This document shows, piece by piece, positions 8,709 through 18,008 of a stretch of DNA of 64,000 bases. The position numbers and the translations under genes are program-made. The stretch is from an uncultured Desulfobacter sp. Its GTDB lineage: Bacteria > Desulfobacterota > Desulfobacteria > Desulfobacterales > Desulfobacteraceae. The notes below the pieces were generated by a model. That model made no database searches. It saw only the letters and a program-made list of their open reading frames with translations, and was not told where the DNA came from. The stretch's first letter is position 1. The number at the start of each line of letters is the position of its first letter. The stretch spans positions 4,340,001 to 4,404,000 of the forward strand of contig NZ_OY762229.1 in assembly GCF_963665355.1 (NCBI RefSeq). Reading direction: 5' to 3'.

Positions 8709-10129
8709 CTAAGTCCTCCGCCAATGGCTGTTACTGCATCGGATATGGTTTGATTCAATGAATCCGGGATAAAAAAACATAAGATCAGTGAAGTCAGGAG
8801 TAATAGATACTGGGGCCACACCATGCCGGCCCTTTCTTTAATTTTGATCTCAGTGTCGCACTCTTCAAAGGAAATTTTCATGATCTGGTTGGAAAACCCT
8901 GCAAAAATAACGCACAGGCTCAGTATGAAGACAGTGACGGCAGCGTGGAAGCCGGCCCTGAAGGCTGCAACAATAATGCAAACCTCCCCGATAAAAAGGC
9001 CGAAGGGCGGAAAACCGGCAATCCCGGCGAATCCGGCAAAAAAGGCCACAAAGGTCCGGGGCATGCCCTTAACCAGGTTTCCGGTATTCTTGATCAGACG
9101 ATTCCCGTATCCCAGGAGAATATTTCCCGAGGAGAGAAACAAAGAGGACTTGATCAGGCTGTGGTGGATCATGCAGATGACAGCACCGTATACCCCCAGG
9201 CCGCCCACACCGGTACCAAATGCGATGATTCCCATATTCTCGATACTGGAGTAAGCCAGCATCCGTTTGTATTCGTTTTGTTTGAGGATAAAGGTGGCCG
9301 CAGCCAGAATGGATAACAGCCCGAAGACCATGAGAATGCCGCCTGAAAAATCCTGAAGCCCTGCGGCAACCATTATTTTATTGGTTTTAAAGATCCCCAG
9401 ATAAGCGCAGTTCAAAAGTACCCCGGACAAGAGGGCTGATGCGGGGCTTGGGGCTTCACTGTGGGCGTCGGGCAGCCAGGTATGCATGGGCGCAAGTCCC
9501 ATCTTTGTGCCGTATCCCACCAGAATAAAGACAAATCCGGCTTTAAGCCAAACAGGGTCAAGGGTTTTGGCCACCCCGGCCAGGGCGGAAAAAGAGAGCG
9601 GGGTGCCAGCGTTTGCCTGACCCATGGAAAAAGCCACCAGAACTGACCCCAGAAGGGCCATGGCAATACCCACCGAGCAGATGAGAGCATACTTCCAGGT
9701 GGCCTCAAGGGAGGCGGCGGAGCGATGGGTGTAAATCAAAGGGGCGCTTGCCAGGGTGGTGGCCTCAATGGCGATCCACATGACCATGATATGGTCGGAC
9801 AAAGTGACCATGCTCATGGTGGCCAGGAATACCAGCATGCAGCCGGTAAAAAGGTTTTCTGCCGGAATTTCGCTCTCTTTGAGGTAGCCCACGGTGTAAA
9901 TGGAGATCAAAAAGAAGAGCAGGGAGATCACCAGGAGTGAAAGCATGCCTTCGGGTGTCACCGCAAAGTATTGATCAAAATATGCCGGGGGGTGATTTTT
10001 CCACAACCTGAACGAAAGCGTCAGATGAGTTGCTCCAATCAGCACCAGCAGGAGCCGGCCAAGAAATTTCGGCAAAAAAAATGCTATAAGACCGGCTATA
10101 AAAGGGATTGCAAAGACTAATTCAACCAT
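8705..10129 (-). CDS. Antiporter-like membrane subunit (HyfF/NuoN/NuoM family)
   Basis: 474 residues, almost entirely hydrophobic with about 14 predicted membrane segments. It carries the Mrp-antiporter signatures PMHTWLPDAHSEAPSPASAL (about 216-235) and NEYKRMLAYSSIENMG (about 286-301), where conserved Lys and His residues carry the proton or sodium path. It is one of two antiporter-like subunits of this complex; HyfD has no counterpart here. ATG 10129 lies 3 bp after the preceding gene. Ion specificity (H+ or Na+) cannot be read from the sequence. Confidence 0.88.
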   Translation of the reverse strand: MVELVFAIPFIAGLIAFFLPKFLGRLLLVLIGATHLTLSFRLWKNHPPAYFDQYFAVTPEGMLSLLVISLLFFLISIYTVGYLKESEIPAENLFTGCMLVFLATMSMVTLSDHIMVMWIAIEATTLASAPLIYTHRSAASLEATWKYALICSVGIAMALLGSVLVAFSMGQANAGTPLSFSALAGVAKTLDPVWLKAGFVFILVGYGTKMGLAPMHTWLPDAHSEAPSPASALLSGVLLNCAYLGIFKTNKIMVAAGLQDFSGGILMVFGLLSILAAATFILKQNEYKRMLAYSSIENMGIIAFGTGVGGLGVYGAVICMIHHSLIKSSLFLSSGNILLGYGNRLIKNTGNLVKGMPRTFVAFFAGFAGIAGFPPFGLFIGEVCIIVAAFRAGFHAAVTVFILSLCVIFAGFSNQIMKISFEECDTEIKIKERAGMVWPQYLLLLTSLILCFFIPDSLNQTISDAVTAIGGGLR

Positions 10130-10132
10130 ACC

Positions 10133-10777
10133 CTAATCCTTTAACGTTCTGAGCAACGCTGTATCCACGTCGTCAAAGGTCTGTTTAATGTTACGCAGGA
10201 TCACGGCCATGATCATAACTCCGGCCAGGACGTCCAGCAGAATACCGAATTCAACAATATGGCGGGTACCGACAGACAAGCCGGCCCCGAACAGAGTAAT
10301 TCCGTTCTCCATCATGATATAGCCGATAACCATGGCTATAGCATTTCTTCGGGCTATGAGCAGAAACATTCCCGTCACCAGAAGGGCGATGGCCGTTGGC
10401 TCCAGCAGCTTAAACCCGCTCACGGCACCGATGTCCAGGCGTCCGGAAATATAGGTGGCACCGATGATCACAGCCAGGCCGCACAAAATGGAGGCATGGT
10501 ACCCGACAATGGGCTCAACCACTCTGCGGATGGCTCCCTTTCTGATGGCCACAAAAATACTTAAAGGAATAATGATCCCTCGAATGACCAGGGTGGCCAG
10601 GGTAAATACCGTGCCGCTGGTACTCATATGATGACCGATAAAAAAGGGGATTATGGAGACGACAACACCCTGGAATCCCAACAGCTTTAACAGTATCAGC
10701 ACCCGTTCGGCGCCGAATGAAAACAACACCGACAGCAGCACAAAGGATAGAATTAAATCAACCGGATTGAAAATCAT
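10133..10777 (-). CDS. Small membrane subunit, HyfE-like (NuoK-related)
   Basis: 214 residues with seven or so membrane segments. The C-terminal part (MIMENGITLFGAGLSVGTRH) has the conserved membrane Glu of NuoK/HyfE proteins. The HyfE length and its place between the HyfC and HyfF homologues support the call. The start overlaps the HyfC-like stop by 4 nt (ATGA). It should form part of the ion-translocating arm. Confidence 0.85.
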   Translation of the reverse strand: MIFNPVDLILSFVLLSVLFSFGAERVLILLKLLGFQGVVVSIIPFFIGHHMSTSGTVFTLATLVIRGIIIPLSIFVAIRKGAIRRVVEPIVGYHASILCGLAVIIGATYISGRLDIGAVSGFKLLEPTAIALLVTGMFLLIARRNAIAMVIGYIMMENGITLFGAGLSVGTRHIVEFGILLDVLAGVMIMAVILRNIKQTFDDVDTALLRTLKD

Positions 10778-11694
10778 TTCGCAAACTCCAAAGTAATAAT
10801 GGTTGCAAAAAAGGCCAATGCAAAGGAAGTCAAAACAAACTGTGGTACCTTGTCCATCCTGTACCTGGCCATCACAGATTCTGTTACGCCCACGGATATG
10901 TAGACCACCAGAAGGCCGGCAATATACATCACCATCGGAAATCCGAAAAAGATTGATTCAAGTGGAAGAATCATTCTTGAAATAATGGAGGCATAGAACA
11001 TGAGCTTGCAGAAAGAACCAAGCTCAATCAGACCAAAATCAGGGCCGCTGTGATCCAGAACCATGACTTCATGAATCATGGTCAGCTCAAGGTGGGTGGC
11101 CGGGTCATCCACCGGAACTCTGGAGTTTTCAGTCAGCAGTATGATAAACAATGAAATCACGATGAACAGTAACGGTGCCCCTGCAGAACTCCACATGTTG
11201 TGGGTGTTGCTGCCCGCGAAATAGGCGGATAATTGCAGCTCTCCGGTGAATCGGTAGAAAAAGATCAGAATCATGAACATGGCGGCTTCACAGATAATCG
11301 GGAAATACGCTTCCCTGGCAGCGCCCATGCCTTCAAAGGGAGATGCCGTATCCATGGCGGCGGCAATGGTGAAAAATCGACCCAGCCCCAGAATATACAG
11401 GACAAAGATCACATCGCCGTTAAAGGAGAACACTGGTTTGTACCCTGCAATGGGAAGGAACAGGAGAACAGTAACTGATGCGGCAAGGGAGATGATGGGA
11501 CCCAGCTTAAATACAAAGGTTGTGCTGTTGCTGTAAACCGATCCCTTTTTAAACAGTTTGATCAGAGTGTAGTAATTGATCAAAATGGGTGGGCCTTTCT
11601 TCCCTCCGAAAAACGCCTTGACCTTCAGGATCAGGCCTGAAAAAAACGGTGCTACAAGAATGGCTGCAAGCCAGAGTAAAATGGATTGAATCAT
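10774..11694 (-). CDS. NuoH/HyfC-like quinone-site membrane subunit
   Basis: 306 residues, eight membrane segments. The NuoH-family loop ENSRVPVDDPATHLELTMIH (about 190-209) is present, as is the earlier AAAMDTASPFEGMGAAREAY stretch; in complex I these acidic loops link the Fe-S arm to the membrane arm. The homologue in group 4 hydrogenases is HyfC/HycD. It lies 41 bp downstream of the HyfB-like gene and overlaps the HyfE-like gene by 4 nt. Start ATG 11694. Confidence 0.9.
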   Translation of the reverse strand: MIQSILLWLAAILVAPFFSGLILKVKAFFGGKKGPPILINYYTLIKLFKKGSVYSNSTTFVFKLGPIISLAASVTVLLFLPIAGYKPVFSFNGDVIFVLYILGLGRFFTIAAAMDTASPFEGMGAAREAYFPIICEAAMFMILIFFYRFTGELQLSAYFAGSNTHNMWSSAGAPLLFIVISLFIILLTENSRVPVDDPATHLELTMIHEVMVLDHSGPDFGLIELGSFCKLMFYASIISRMILPLESIFFGFPMVMYIAGLLVVYISVGVTESVMARYRMDKVPQFVLTSFALAFFATIITLEFAK

Positions 11695-11735
11695 GGAGTA
11701 GTCCTTAACTATTAGGCTTTAGTTGCCGGGTGTTT

Positions 11736-13694
11736 TTATATGACAAACAGCAGCAATACAATTGCCAGCAAAATATATCCGATATAAAGATGAATATCCC
11801 CGTGCTGCATCCACCGAAGCTTGTCAAACAGGTAGAAAACAGGGCGGACAACCGCATTGTTCATGTGCAGCTCGGCAATGTCATTGACCTGACTGCGGTA
11901 ATGGGTTTTTAAGGGGAACCGGCCGGTAATGGGCGGATGATCCTCAAAAACAGGTGCTGCGGCACTGAAAAATTCCACAATGGATCCGGAATAGGAAGAG
12001 CCTGTATACTGCATTTTGACTGTTGGCTGGGTAAACCCGCAGCCCCATGTTCCGGATGATGTGACGGTTTTGTTCTTATAGTATATTGACCGGACAAACA
12101 TGACAATCAGGACCAGGACCAGGAAGATCAGAGCCCCGAGGGTAATATTGCAGGTCATCTGGCCAATGGGAGCAACAGAAACCGATCCGCAGTCTATGCC
12201 CAACGCCTGGACAGCATTCAGGGCCATCTGGATGAACACCTTTGAGAATACACCGATGATGACACACACGGCGGCAAGCAGAACCATGGGAATGATCATG
12301 GCCAGGCCATGTTCCTTGACATTTTCGGCAGCTTTGGTCCTGGGTTCTCCCTGGAACGCCACCCCGACCACCTTTGTAAAACAGGCGATGGCCAGACCGC
12401 CGATGACAGCCAGGGCGATAATGGCAAGCATACTCATGGCAAAGCTTATTGATCCTGAGGGGATGGCCTTGAAACTGCCCATATAAATCAAGAATTCACT
12501 GACAAATCCGTTAAAGGGCGGCAGGCCGCAAATGGCCAGGGAGCCGATGATAAATGTGGTACCGGTGGTTTTCATGCCTTTAAGCAATCCGCCCAGAGCA
12601 TCAATGGATCGGGTGCCGGTCTGGTGCAGCACCATGCCGGCGCCCATGAACAGCAAAGATTTAAACACCGCGTGGTTGAGAATGTGGAGAATGCCTCCGG
12701 TAAATCCCAGGACAGCGATCACAGGATTTCCCGTTGCCGCACCGATCATACCCATACCCAGACCGATGAGAATAATCCCGATATTCTCCATACTGCAATA
12801 GGCCAAAAGCCGCTTGATATCGTTCTGGCCCAGGGCATAAACCACCCCCAGAACCCCGGAAACCACTCCCACAATCAAGGTGATATACCCGAACACAGGG
12901 GAATGAAGATTTAAAATTGAGTATACCCGAAGGATTCCGTAAATGCCTGTCTTGATCATCACCCCTGACATCACCGCTGATATATGGCTGGGGGCTGCGG
13001 GATGGGCATGGGGCAGCCAGACATGAAAGGGAAACACCCCGGCCTTGGACCCGAATCCGATGAAGGAGAGAATAAAGATTAAGATCTTTATTGTTTCAGG
13101 CATTTCAGCCAGAGACGCAAATTCGAAACTGCCGGTATAACCGTAAATGAGCCCAAATGCTGCCAGGATAAACATGGCGCCCACATGGGAAAAGATAAAA
13201 TACAGGTACCCGGCCTTTCTGTTTTCGGCTGCCTCATGGCTGTAAATAACCAGAAAAAAGGAAGACAGGGACATAAATTCCCATGAAATCATAAAGGTCA
13301 GAATGTTTGAGGCCGTGACCACCAGCGCCATGGAGGCGATCAGGACACTGAAGAAAAAATAATTGACCCCGGTTTTGATGCCGTTCTCCTCGTTTGCCAT
13401 GTAGTGAAAACTGTAAATGGCGGACATGAGGGACACTGCAAATATTGCGGTTAGAAAAAATGCGGAAAGACTGTCCACATGAAAGGAGAGAAAGAAGAGA
13501 TCCAGATACTTTATGGAAAACGAGACCTCCACCGGATTCAAAAGCTTTCCTGCGGCATCAATCAGACCTGCGAGGGATCCTGCGCTTAGAAACAACACGG
13601 CAGCGACCCTTGCCAACGTTTTCTGCCTGGCAAAAACAAGCGATAAAAAGCCACCGAGCAGAACAATCAATGTGGAACCAAAGAAATAATACAT
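11736..13694 (-). CDS. Antiporter-like membrane subunit HyfB (NuoL/MrpA family)
   Basis: 652 residues with about 16 membrane segments, the HyfB length. The Mrp/NuoL motifs FPFHVWLPHAHPAAPSHISA (about 223-242) and NDIKRLLAYCSMENIG (about 291-306) are clear, with the conserved Lys and His residues of the ion channel. It is the first gene of the complex operon. The 41-bp gap to the HyfC-like gene shows no terminator. ATG 13694 has GGGGAAGGT just upstream. Confidence 0.9.
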   Translation of the reverse strand: MYYFFGSTLIVLLGGFLSLVFARQKTLARVAAVLFLSAGSLAGLIDAAGKLLNPVEVSFSIKYLDLFFLSFHVDSLSAFFLTAIFAVSLMSAIYSFHYMANEENGIKTGVNYFFFSVLIASMALVVTASNILTFMISWEFMSLSSFFLVIYSHEAAENRKAGYLYFIFSHVGAMFILAAFGLIYGYTGSFEFASLAEMPETIKILIFILSFIGFGSKAGVFPFHVWLPHAHPAAPSHISAVMSGVMIKTGIYGILRVYSILNLHSPVFGYITLIVGVVSGVLGVVYALGQNDIKRLLAYCSMENIGIILIGLGMGMIGAATGNPVIAVLGFTGGILHILNHAVFKSLLFMGAGMVLHQTGTRSIDALGGLLKGMKTTGTTFIIGSLAICGLPPFNGFVSEFLIYMGSFKAIPSGSISFAMSMLAIIALAVIGGLAIACFTKVVGVAFQGEPRTKAAENVKEHGLAMIIPMVLLAAVCVIIGVFSKVFIQMALNAVQALGIDCGSVSVAPIGQMTCNITLGALIFLVLVLIVMFVRSIYYKNKTVTSSGTWGCGFTQPTVKMQYTGSSYSGSIVEFFSAAAPVFEDHPPITGRFPLKTHYRSQVNDIAELHMNNAVVRPVFYLFDKLRWMQHGDIHLYIGYILLAIVLLLFVI

Positions 13695-14023
13695 ACCTTC
13701 CCCAATTTTTTATTCGAAATTGTAGTTCTTTATCGTCAAGTTCCCTGATTTGGGAAAAACGCGATTGATAAATACATTGGGTTTTTTGAGTTTGTCAAGA
13801 AATTTGTTTCTTGATGCAACAGGCCTACAGCCGTATAATTACTCTTCCCAAAACCGCAGTTCAGCAATGTAAAGTTGCATTTACTATTTTAAAATTATAC
13901 ATAATTGTAAACCTTACAGGGTGAAATTAATACCGCTTTGAGCATCATTGCAGTAAATCAGATAAATAGTGTGATCATGGTTCTGCGGTTGCAATTTCCT
14001 TTGTAAAATGTCAGAAAAATAAC
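13695..14023. other. Intergenic region between divergent genes (329 bp)
   Basis: No coding sequence is recognised. It holds the candidate promoter of the complex I-like operon (13769-13798, minus) and AT-rich sequence in front of the radical SAM gene. A 70-codon minus-strand frame at 13914-14126 runs into that gene and is not convincing. Confidence 0.6.
13769..13798 (-). promoter_or_regulatory. Candidate sigma-70 promoter of the complex I-like operon
   Basis: Reading the minus strand, TTGACA (13798-13793) is followed after 18 nt by TATTTA (13774-13769), about 75 nt upstream of the HyfB-like start. The -35 is perfect; the -10 keeps its first, second and fourth consensus bases. Confidence 0.45.
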
Positions 14024-14899
14024 ATGAGATATGAAGGTCCCATATATCGTCCCCCCAGTGAGGCTGATTCACTTTTAATTCAGGCCACGGTTGGATGCCC
14101 TCACAATAGATGTACTTTTTGCACAATTTATAAAAATGGTCCCCGTTTCAGAATCAGATCTGTAAAAGAGATTATGGAGGATATAGATTCTGCATCTCAA
14201 ATGTATGGACCTCATGTTAAAACCCTGTTTTTTCCGGCAGGAAATACCATTGCAATGAAAACTGATGACCTGGCCGCCATCTGTATCTATGCGCGCAGGA
14301 TTTTTCCGGGTTTAGAACGGATAACGGTCTACGGCTCGTCCCAATATATTCATAAAAAAGGACCAAAAGGACTGAAACAATTGGCCGATGCCGGATTAAA
14401 CCGTATACATGTTGGCCTTGAATCCGGAAATGATGAGGTTTTGCGCCATGTGAAAAAAGGAGTGGATGCCAAACGTCAGATTGAGGCCGGGCAATGGGTT
14501 GTTGACAGCGGCCTGGAATTAAGTCTCTATGTTGTGTTGGGGTTGGCAGGAGTGACCTTAACCGATCCCCATGCAGACGCAACGGCAAATGTGCTCAACC
14601 AGATTAATCCCCACTTTATCAGGCTTAGAACCTTTGTGCCTAAAATCAATACGCCGATATTGGATGAGGTTCAGTCCGGTCACTTTAAAATGCTGGGGCC
14701 GCATGGTATTTTAAAAGAATCGGAACGGTTGATCAGACAGTTGGAGGTGACCTCTTATTTAGCCAGTGACCACTACACGAATTATATTGATGTTCACGGG
14801 AAATTACCTGAGTCCAAAAATCTAATGTTAGAACAGATTCAGGCCGCATATCAGTTGCCTGAGTCTCAATTTCGGCCTTTTTTTATTGGAGATCAATAA
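14024..14899 (+). CDS. Radical SAM protein with CX4CX2C cluster motif
   Basis: 291 residues. The [4Fe-4S] motif is Cys25-x4-Cys30-x2-Cys33 (GCPHNRCTFC), one residue longer in the first gap than the canonical CX3CX2C. This spacing is characteristic, as far as I recall, of a COG1032-like subfamily with the same GC-HNRCTFC context. GLESGNDEVLRHVKKG (about 133-148) is the SAM-contacting strand of the radical SAM TIM barrel. No B12-binding or SPASM domain is present. The substrate is unknown; the downstream OsmC-like gene begins 42 bp later, so the two may be co-transcribed. Confidence 0.85.
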   Translation: MRYEGPIYRPPSEADSLLIQATVGCPHNRCTFCTIYKNGPRFRIRSVKEIMEDIDSASQMYGPHVKTLFFPAGNTIAMKTDDLAAICIYARRIFPGLERITVYGSSQYIHKKGPKGLKQLADAGLNRIHVGLESGNDEVLRHVKKGVDAKRQIEAGQWVVDSGLELSLYVVLGLAGVTLTDPHADATANVLNQINPHFIRLRTFVPKINTPILDEVQSGHFKMLGPHGILKESERLIRQLEVTSYLASDHYTNYIDVHGKLPESKNLMLEQIQAAYQLPESQFRPFFIGDQ

Positions 14900-14941
14900 A
14901 GATTTCCTTCAACACTCTTTTATAAAGGAAGTAATGTCCCC

Positions 14942-15361
14942 ATGAAAATATCAGGCAGAAACATTGGAAAGCTGGCTTTTGAAATCAATCAGGACGGCTA
15001 CACGTACACCCTTGACGCCCCTGAAAGTATCGGGGGTGAGGGCCGGGGGCCATCACCCAAAGGACTTCTCTTGAGCAGCCTGATCGGATGTACCGGCATT
15101 GATGTGGCCATGATTCTGGATAAAATGCGAGTGACCATCCAGGACATGGAAATTACGGCTGAAACAGAGCTGACAGACCAGGAACCTTCGGTATTTAAGG
15201 AAATTATCTTGTCGTATCACATTACCGGCAATGAAAAAGATGAAAAAAAAATCAAACGGGCTGTTTCCCTGTCCATGGAAACCTACTGCGGGGTTTCTGC
15301 AATGCTGGAAAAAAACAGCCCTGTGGTCCCTAAAATTTACTTGAACGGTAAAGAAATTTAA
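14942..15361 (+). CDS. OsmC/YhfA family protein
   Basis: 139 residues, normal for the family. Both family cysteines are present: Cys50 (SLIGCTGID) and Cys116 (TYCGVSAML). OsmC-type proteins are dimeric thiol peroxidases acting on organic hydroperoxides; the YhfA branch has no proven substrate. TAAAGGAAG lies about 10 bp before ATG 14942. The next gene, a flavoprotein, starts 36 bp downstream on the same strand. Confidence 0.86.
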   Translation: MKISGRNIGKLAFEINQDGYTYTLDAPESIGGEGRGPSPKGLLLSSLIGCTGIDVAMILDKMRVTIQDMEITAETELTDQEPSVFKEIILSYHITGNEKDEKKIKRAVSLSMETYCGVSAMLEKNSPVVPKIYLNGKEI

Positions 15362-15397
15362 CAGTTGAAAAACATTTCTTTGCCTTGATTTTCCGGT

Positions 15398-16459
15398 ATG
15401 AATACACCCATGACTGAACATATTGAACATACTGAATATAGTGAAATAATAATCATTGGCGCAGGCCCCGCAGGGCTCACCTGTGCCCGCATCCTGGCCC
15501 AGGCAGGTCGTCAGGTGGTGCTGATCGAACGAAAAAAGCAACCCGGACCCAAGGTATGTGCCGGAGGAATCACCTGGAACGGTTTTTTGCGCCATGTGCC
15601 GCAGCAAATTCTTCAGCGCACTTTTCCAGAGCAGCATATTATCACCCCCTGGCAGCATGTTTATGTTCGGGAAGAACAGCCTATCATTGCCACAGTGGAC
15701 CGTGCTGAACTGGGAAGCTGGATGAGCGAGAAGGCCATACAGGCAGGTGCCCGGATTTTAACCCAGACCAAAGCCCTCCATATTTCTGACGACCGGGTGG
15801 TCGTTCAAAGCCAAAATCAAAGGCGTGACATACGATATTCCTTTCTCATAGGAGCCGATGGGGCCAATTCTATGGTCCGTCGATATTTAAACTTGCCGGC
15901 CAGGTTCGTGGGAGTTGCCCTCAATGCCATGCTGCCCATGCGCAGAGAAGCCATGGAGTGGCATTTGTGCCCCAGATATTTCCGGCATGGTTATGGTTGG
16001 ATCTTCCCCCATAAGGATGCAATTTCCGTAGGTGCCTATATTGAATCAGGAAAGCTTTCCACCCAAACCCTGAAATGCAATCTGATGGATTGGGCCAGGG
16101 AGCAGGGAATTATTATTCCGCCTCACATGATAAGAGCCGGGCGCATCAATTTCGACTATTGCGGGCACATGTTTGGCAGGATTTCTCTAATTGGTGAGGC
16201 GGCCGGCTTTGCCTCCGGGCTCACCGGCGAAGGGATCTATCCCGCCATTGTATCAGCCCGCTGCGTTGCTCATACGCTTCTTGGTTACAAAGCGCAGTCA
16301 GGTGAGATCAAAAACCTGATTAAACACCAGCAAAGGCATTCGCGTATGCTCAAGCTTGCCGGTCGGCACCCGATCCTTGGAGGGGTTTTAACCAATGCCC
16401 TGATTCTCATGCTGCGTATGCGCCTTATCAGATTCAACACTCTGGAACTTACGGAGTAA
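15398..16459 (+). CDS. Geranylgeranyl-reductase-family FAD-dependent oxidoreductase
   Basis: 353 residues. A Rossmann FAD-binding site GAGPAGLTCARILAQAG starts at residue 21; the second FAD contact is LIGADGANSMVRRYL, and the third is ISLIGEAAGFASGLTGEGIY near residue 265. This is the layout of geranylgeranyl reductases and related digeranylgeranylglycerophospholipid reductases, which saturate isoprenoid double bonds. In bacteria the substrate is often a quinone side chain or isoprenoid lipid, but it is not known here. The exact start (15398 or the Met four codons on) is uncertain because no strong ribosome-binding site is visible. Confidence 0.82.
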   Translation: MNTPMTEHIEHTEYSEIIIIGAGPAGLTCARILAQAGRQVVLIERKKQPGPKVCAGGITWNGFLRHVPQQILQRTFPEQHIITPWQHVYVREEQPIIATVDRAELGSWMSEKAIQAGARILTQTKALHISDDRVVVQSQNQRRDIRYSFLIGADGANSMVRRYLNLPARFVGVALNAMLPMRREAMEWHLCPRYFRHGYGWIFPHKDAISVGAYIESGKLSTQTLKCNLMDWAREQGIIIPPHMIRAGRINFDYCGHMFGRISLIGEAAGFASGLTGEGIYPAIVSARCVAHTLLGYKAQSGEIKNLIKHQQRHSRMLKLAGRHPILGGVLTNALILMLRMRLIRFNTLELTE

Positions 16460-16514
16460 GCATCCGTATTCATACAGACAATGGTTATATATGGTCAAGC
16501 CTGGAAAGGTTGTC

Positions 16515-16550
16515 GGTGTCGGTGCCTGTGTCGGTGCCTGTGCCTGTGCA
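16515..16550. repeat. Short hexanucleotide repeat (about 6 x KGTGYC)
   Basis: Six consecutive near-identical 6-bp units (GGTGTC, GGTGCC, TGTGTC, GGTGCC, TGTGCC, TGTGCA) lie between two convergent genes. They encode nothing convincing and look like slippage-generated sequence. Confidence 0.7.
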
Positions 16551-16556
16551 TTGGCA

Positions 16557-18008
16557 CTATTGTTTCCAGAATTCGGGCACCAGAAGAATGATCACAGTAT
16601 AAATTTCCAGTCGTCCTGCCAGCATACACCAGGACAAAAGCCATTTGCCGGTCTGGGGCAGGTGTGCAAAGTTTTCCGCCGGACCCACTGTGCCGAAACC
16701 AGGACCGATGTTGCCCAGGCATGAGGCCACGGCACCCAGGGAGGTCAGAAGATCCACACCCAGGGAAGAGAGCAGGATGGTGGCTATGACAAAAATTGCA
16801 ATATACAAAGCAATGAAGCCCAGGATGGAGCGCAGCAGATCTTCGGGGATCAGGGCGTTGTTCAGTTTGATGTGGCTGACACTTCGGGGATGAATCAGTT
16901 TGAACAGTTCCCGGTAGCAGTATTTAATGCAGACCATAACCCTGGCACATTTCATGCCGCCCCCCGTGGAACCTGCACTGGCTCCCATGAACATGCCAAA
17001 AAACAAAAGAGCCTGGGCCAGCCCCGGAAATAATTCATAGTCAGCCGTGGCATACCCTGTGGTGGTGATAATGGAAACCACCTGGAATATGGCAAACCTG
17101 AAGGCCTGGGAAAAGCTGTCGTATACTGCCCCCCAGGTGTTTAATGTGATGATCAGGGTGCCCACAAGAACAGCATACAGAAAAAATCTGCATTCAGAGT
17201 CTTTCCAGAACGCAAGACCATTACCCCTCAAGACCTGGTAATGTAAAGAAAAGTTGATTCCCGCAAGCAACATGAAAATGGTAATTGTGTAATCAAAATA
17301 GGCATTATCATAGTGGGCAACGGAGAGATTTTTAGGTGAGAATCCGCCGGTGGGCAGTGTGGTCAGCGCATGACAGACCGATTCAAACAGATTCATTCCC
17401 CCTATATAAAGGAAGAGAATGAGCAATAAGGTCATGCCCGCGTACACAATCCAGAGAATTTTGGCGGAATCGGATAACCGAGGGGTCAGCTTATCAGGCA
17501 CCGGGCTTGGCACCTCGGCTTTATATAATTGGATGCCACCCACCCCCAGAAACGGCAGGATGGCCAAAGAGAGAACAATAATACCCATGCCGCCCAGCCA
17601 CTGGATCAGGCTTCGCCAGAACAAAAGACTGGGTGCCGCCCCTTCAATGTTGGTCATCACCGAGGAACCTGTGGTGGTGAATCCGGACACGGACTCAAAA
17701 AAAGCATCTGAAAATGAAGAGAAATCCGGGGCCAGAAAAAAGGGCAGGGCACCGAAAAGGCCAATGCCAAACCACCCCAAAGCAACAGCGGCGATTCCTT
17801 CCCTTTGGTTTATATAGTCATGGCTCCCGGCTTTTTTTGAAATCAAGACCATTATTGCGCCCATAATTGTGGTCACGGCCATGGCAATAAGATGGCCGTG
17901 GTGGGCTCCGTCTTTATAAAGCAGGCTGCACCCGAAAGGCAGTGCCATGGATAATCCCAAGACAAAAAGAAGGACACCGATAATTCGTATGACAAAAAGA
18001 AGGCGCAT
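16557..18008 (-). CDS. trkH: Trk-type potassium uptake membrane protein TrkH
   Basis: 483 residues, typical of TrkH. The four selectivity-filter loops of the M1-P-M2 repeats are visible: FTTTGSSVMTN, TLPTGGFSPKN, ITTTGYATADYE and CLGNIGPGFGTVG, each with the conserved filter glycine. GASAGSTGGGMKCARV is the TrkH loop before the sixth membrane segment. It takes up K+ in a complex with the nucleotide-gated TrkA. The start overlaps the trkA stop by one base, so both are made from one mRNA. Confidence 0.95.
   Translation of the reverse strand: MRLLFVIRIIGVLLFVLGLSMALPFGCSLLYKDGAHHGHLIAMAVTTIMGAIMVLISKKAGSHDYINQREGIAAVALGWFGIGLFGALPFFLAPDFSSFSDAFFESVSGFTTTGSSVMTNIEGAAPSLLFWRSLIQWLGGMGIIVLSLAILPFLGVGGIQLYKAEVPSPVPDKLTPRLSDSAKILWIVYAGMTLLLILFLYIGGMNLFESVCHALTTLPTGGFSPKNLSVAHYDNAYFDYTITIFMLLAGINFSLHYQVLRGNGLAFWKDSECRFFLYAVLVGTLIITLNTWGAVYDSFSQAFRFAIFQVVSIITTTGYATADYELFPGLAQALLFFGMFMGASAGSTGGGMKCARVMVCIKYCYRELFKLIHPRSVSHIKLNNALIPEDLLRSILGFIALYIAIFVIATILLSSLGVDLLTSLGAVASCLGNIGPGFGTVGPAENFAHLPQTGKWLLSWCMLAGRLEIYTVIILLVPEFWKQ

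Noticed and set aside
16495-16722. 75-codon minus-strand frame with His-Arg repeats
   Set aside because: It is the antisense translation of the hexanucleotide repeat and of the end of trkH.
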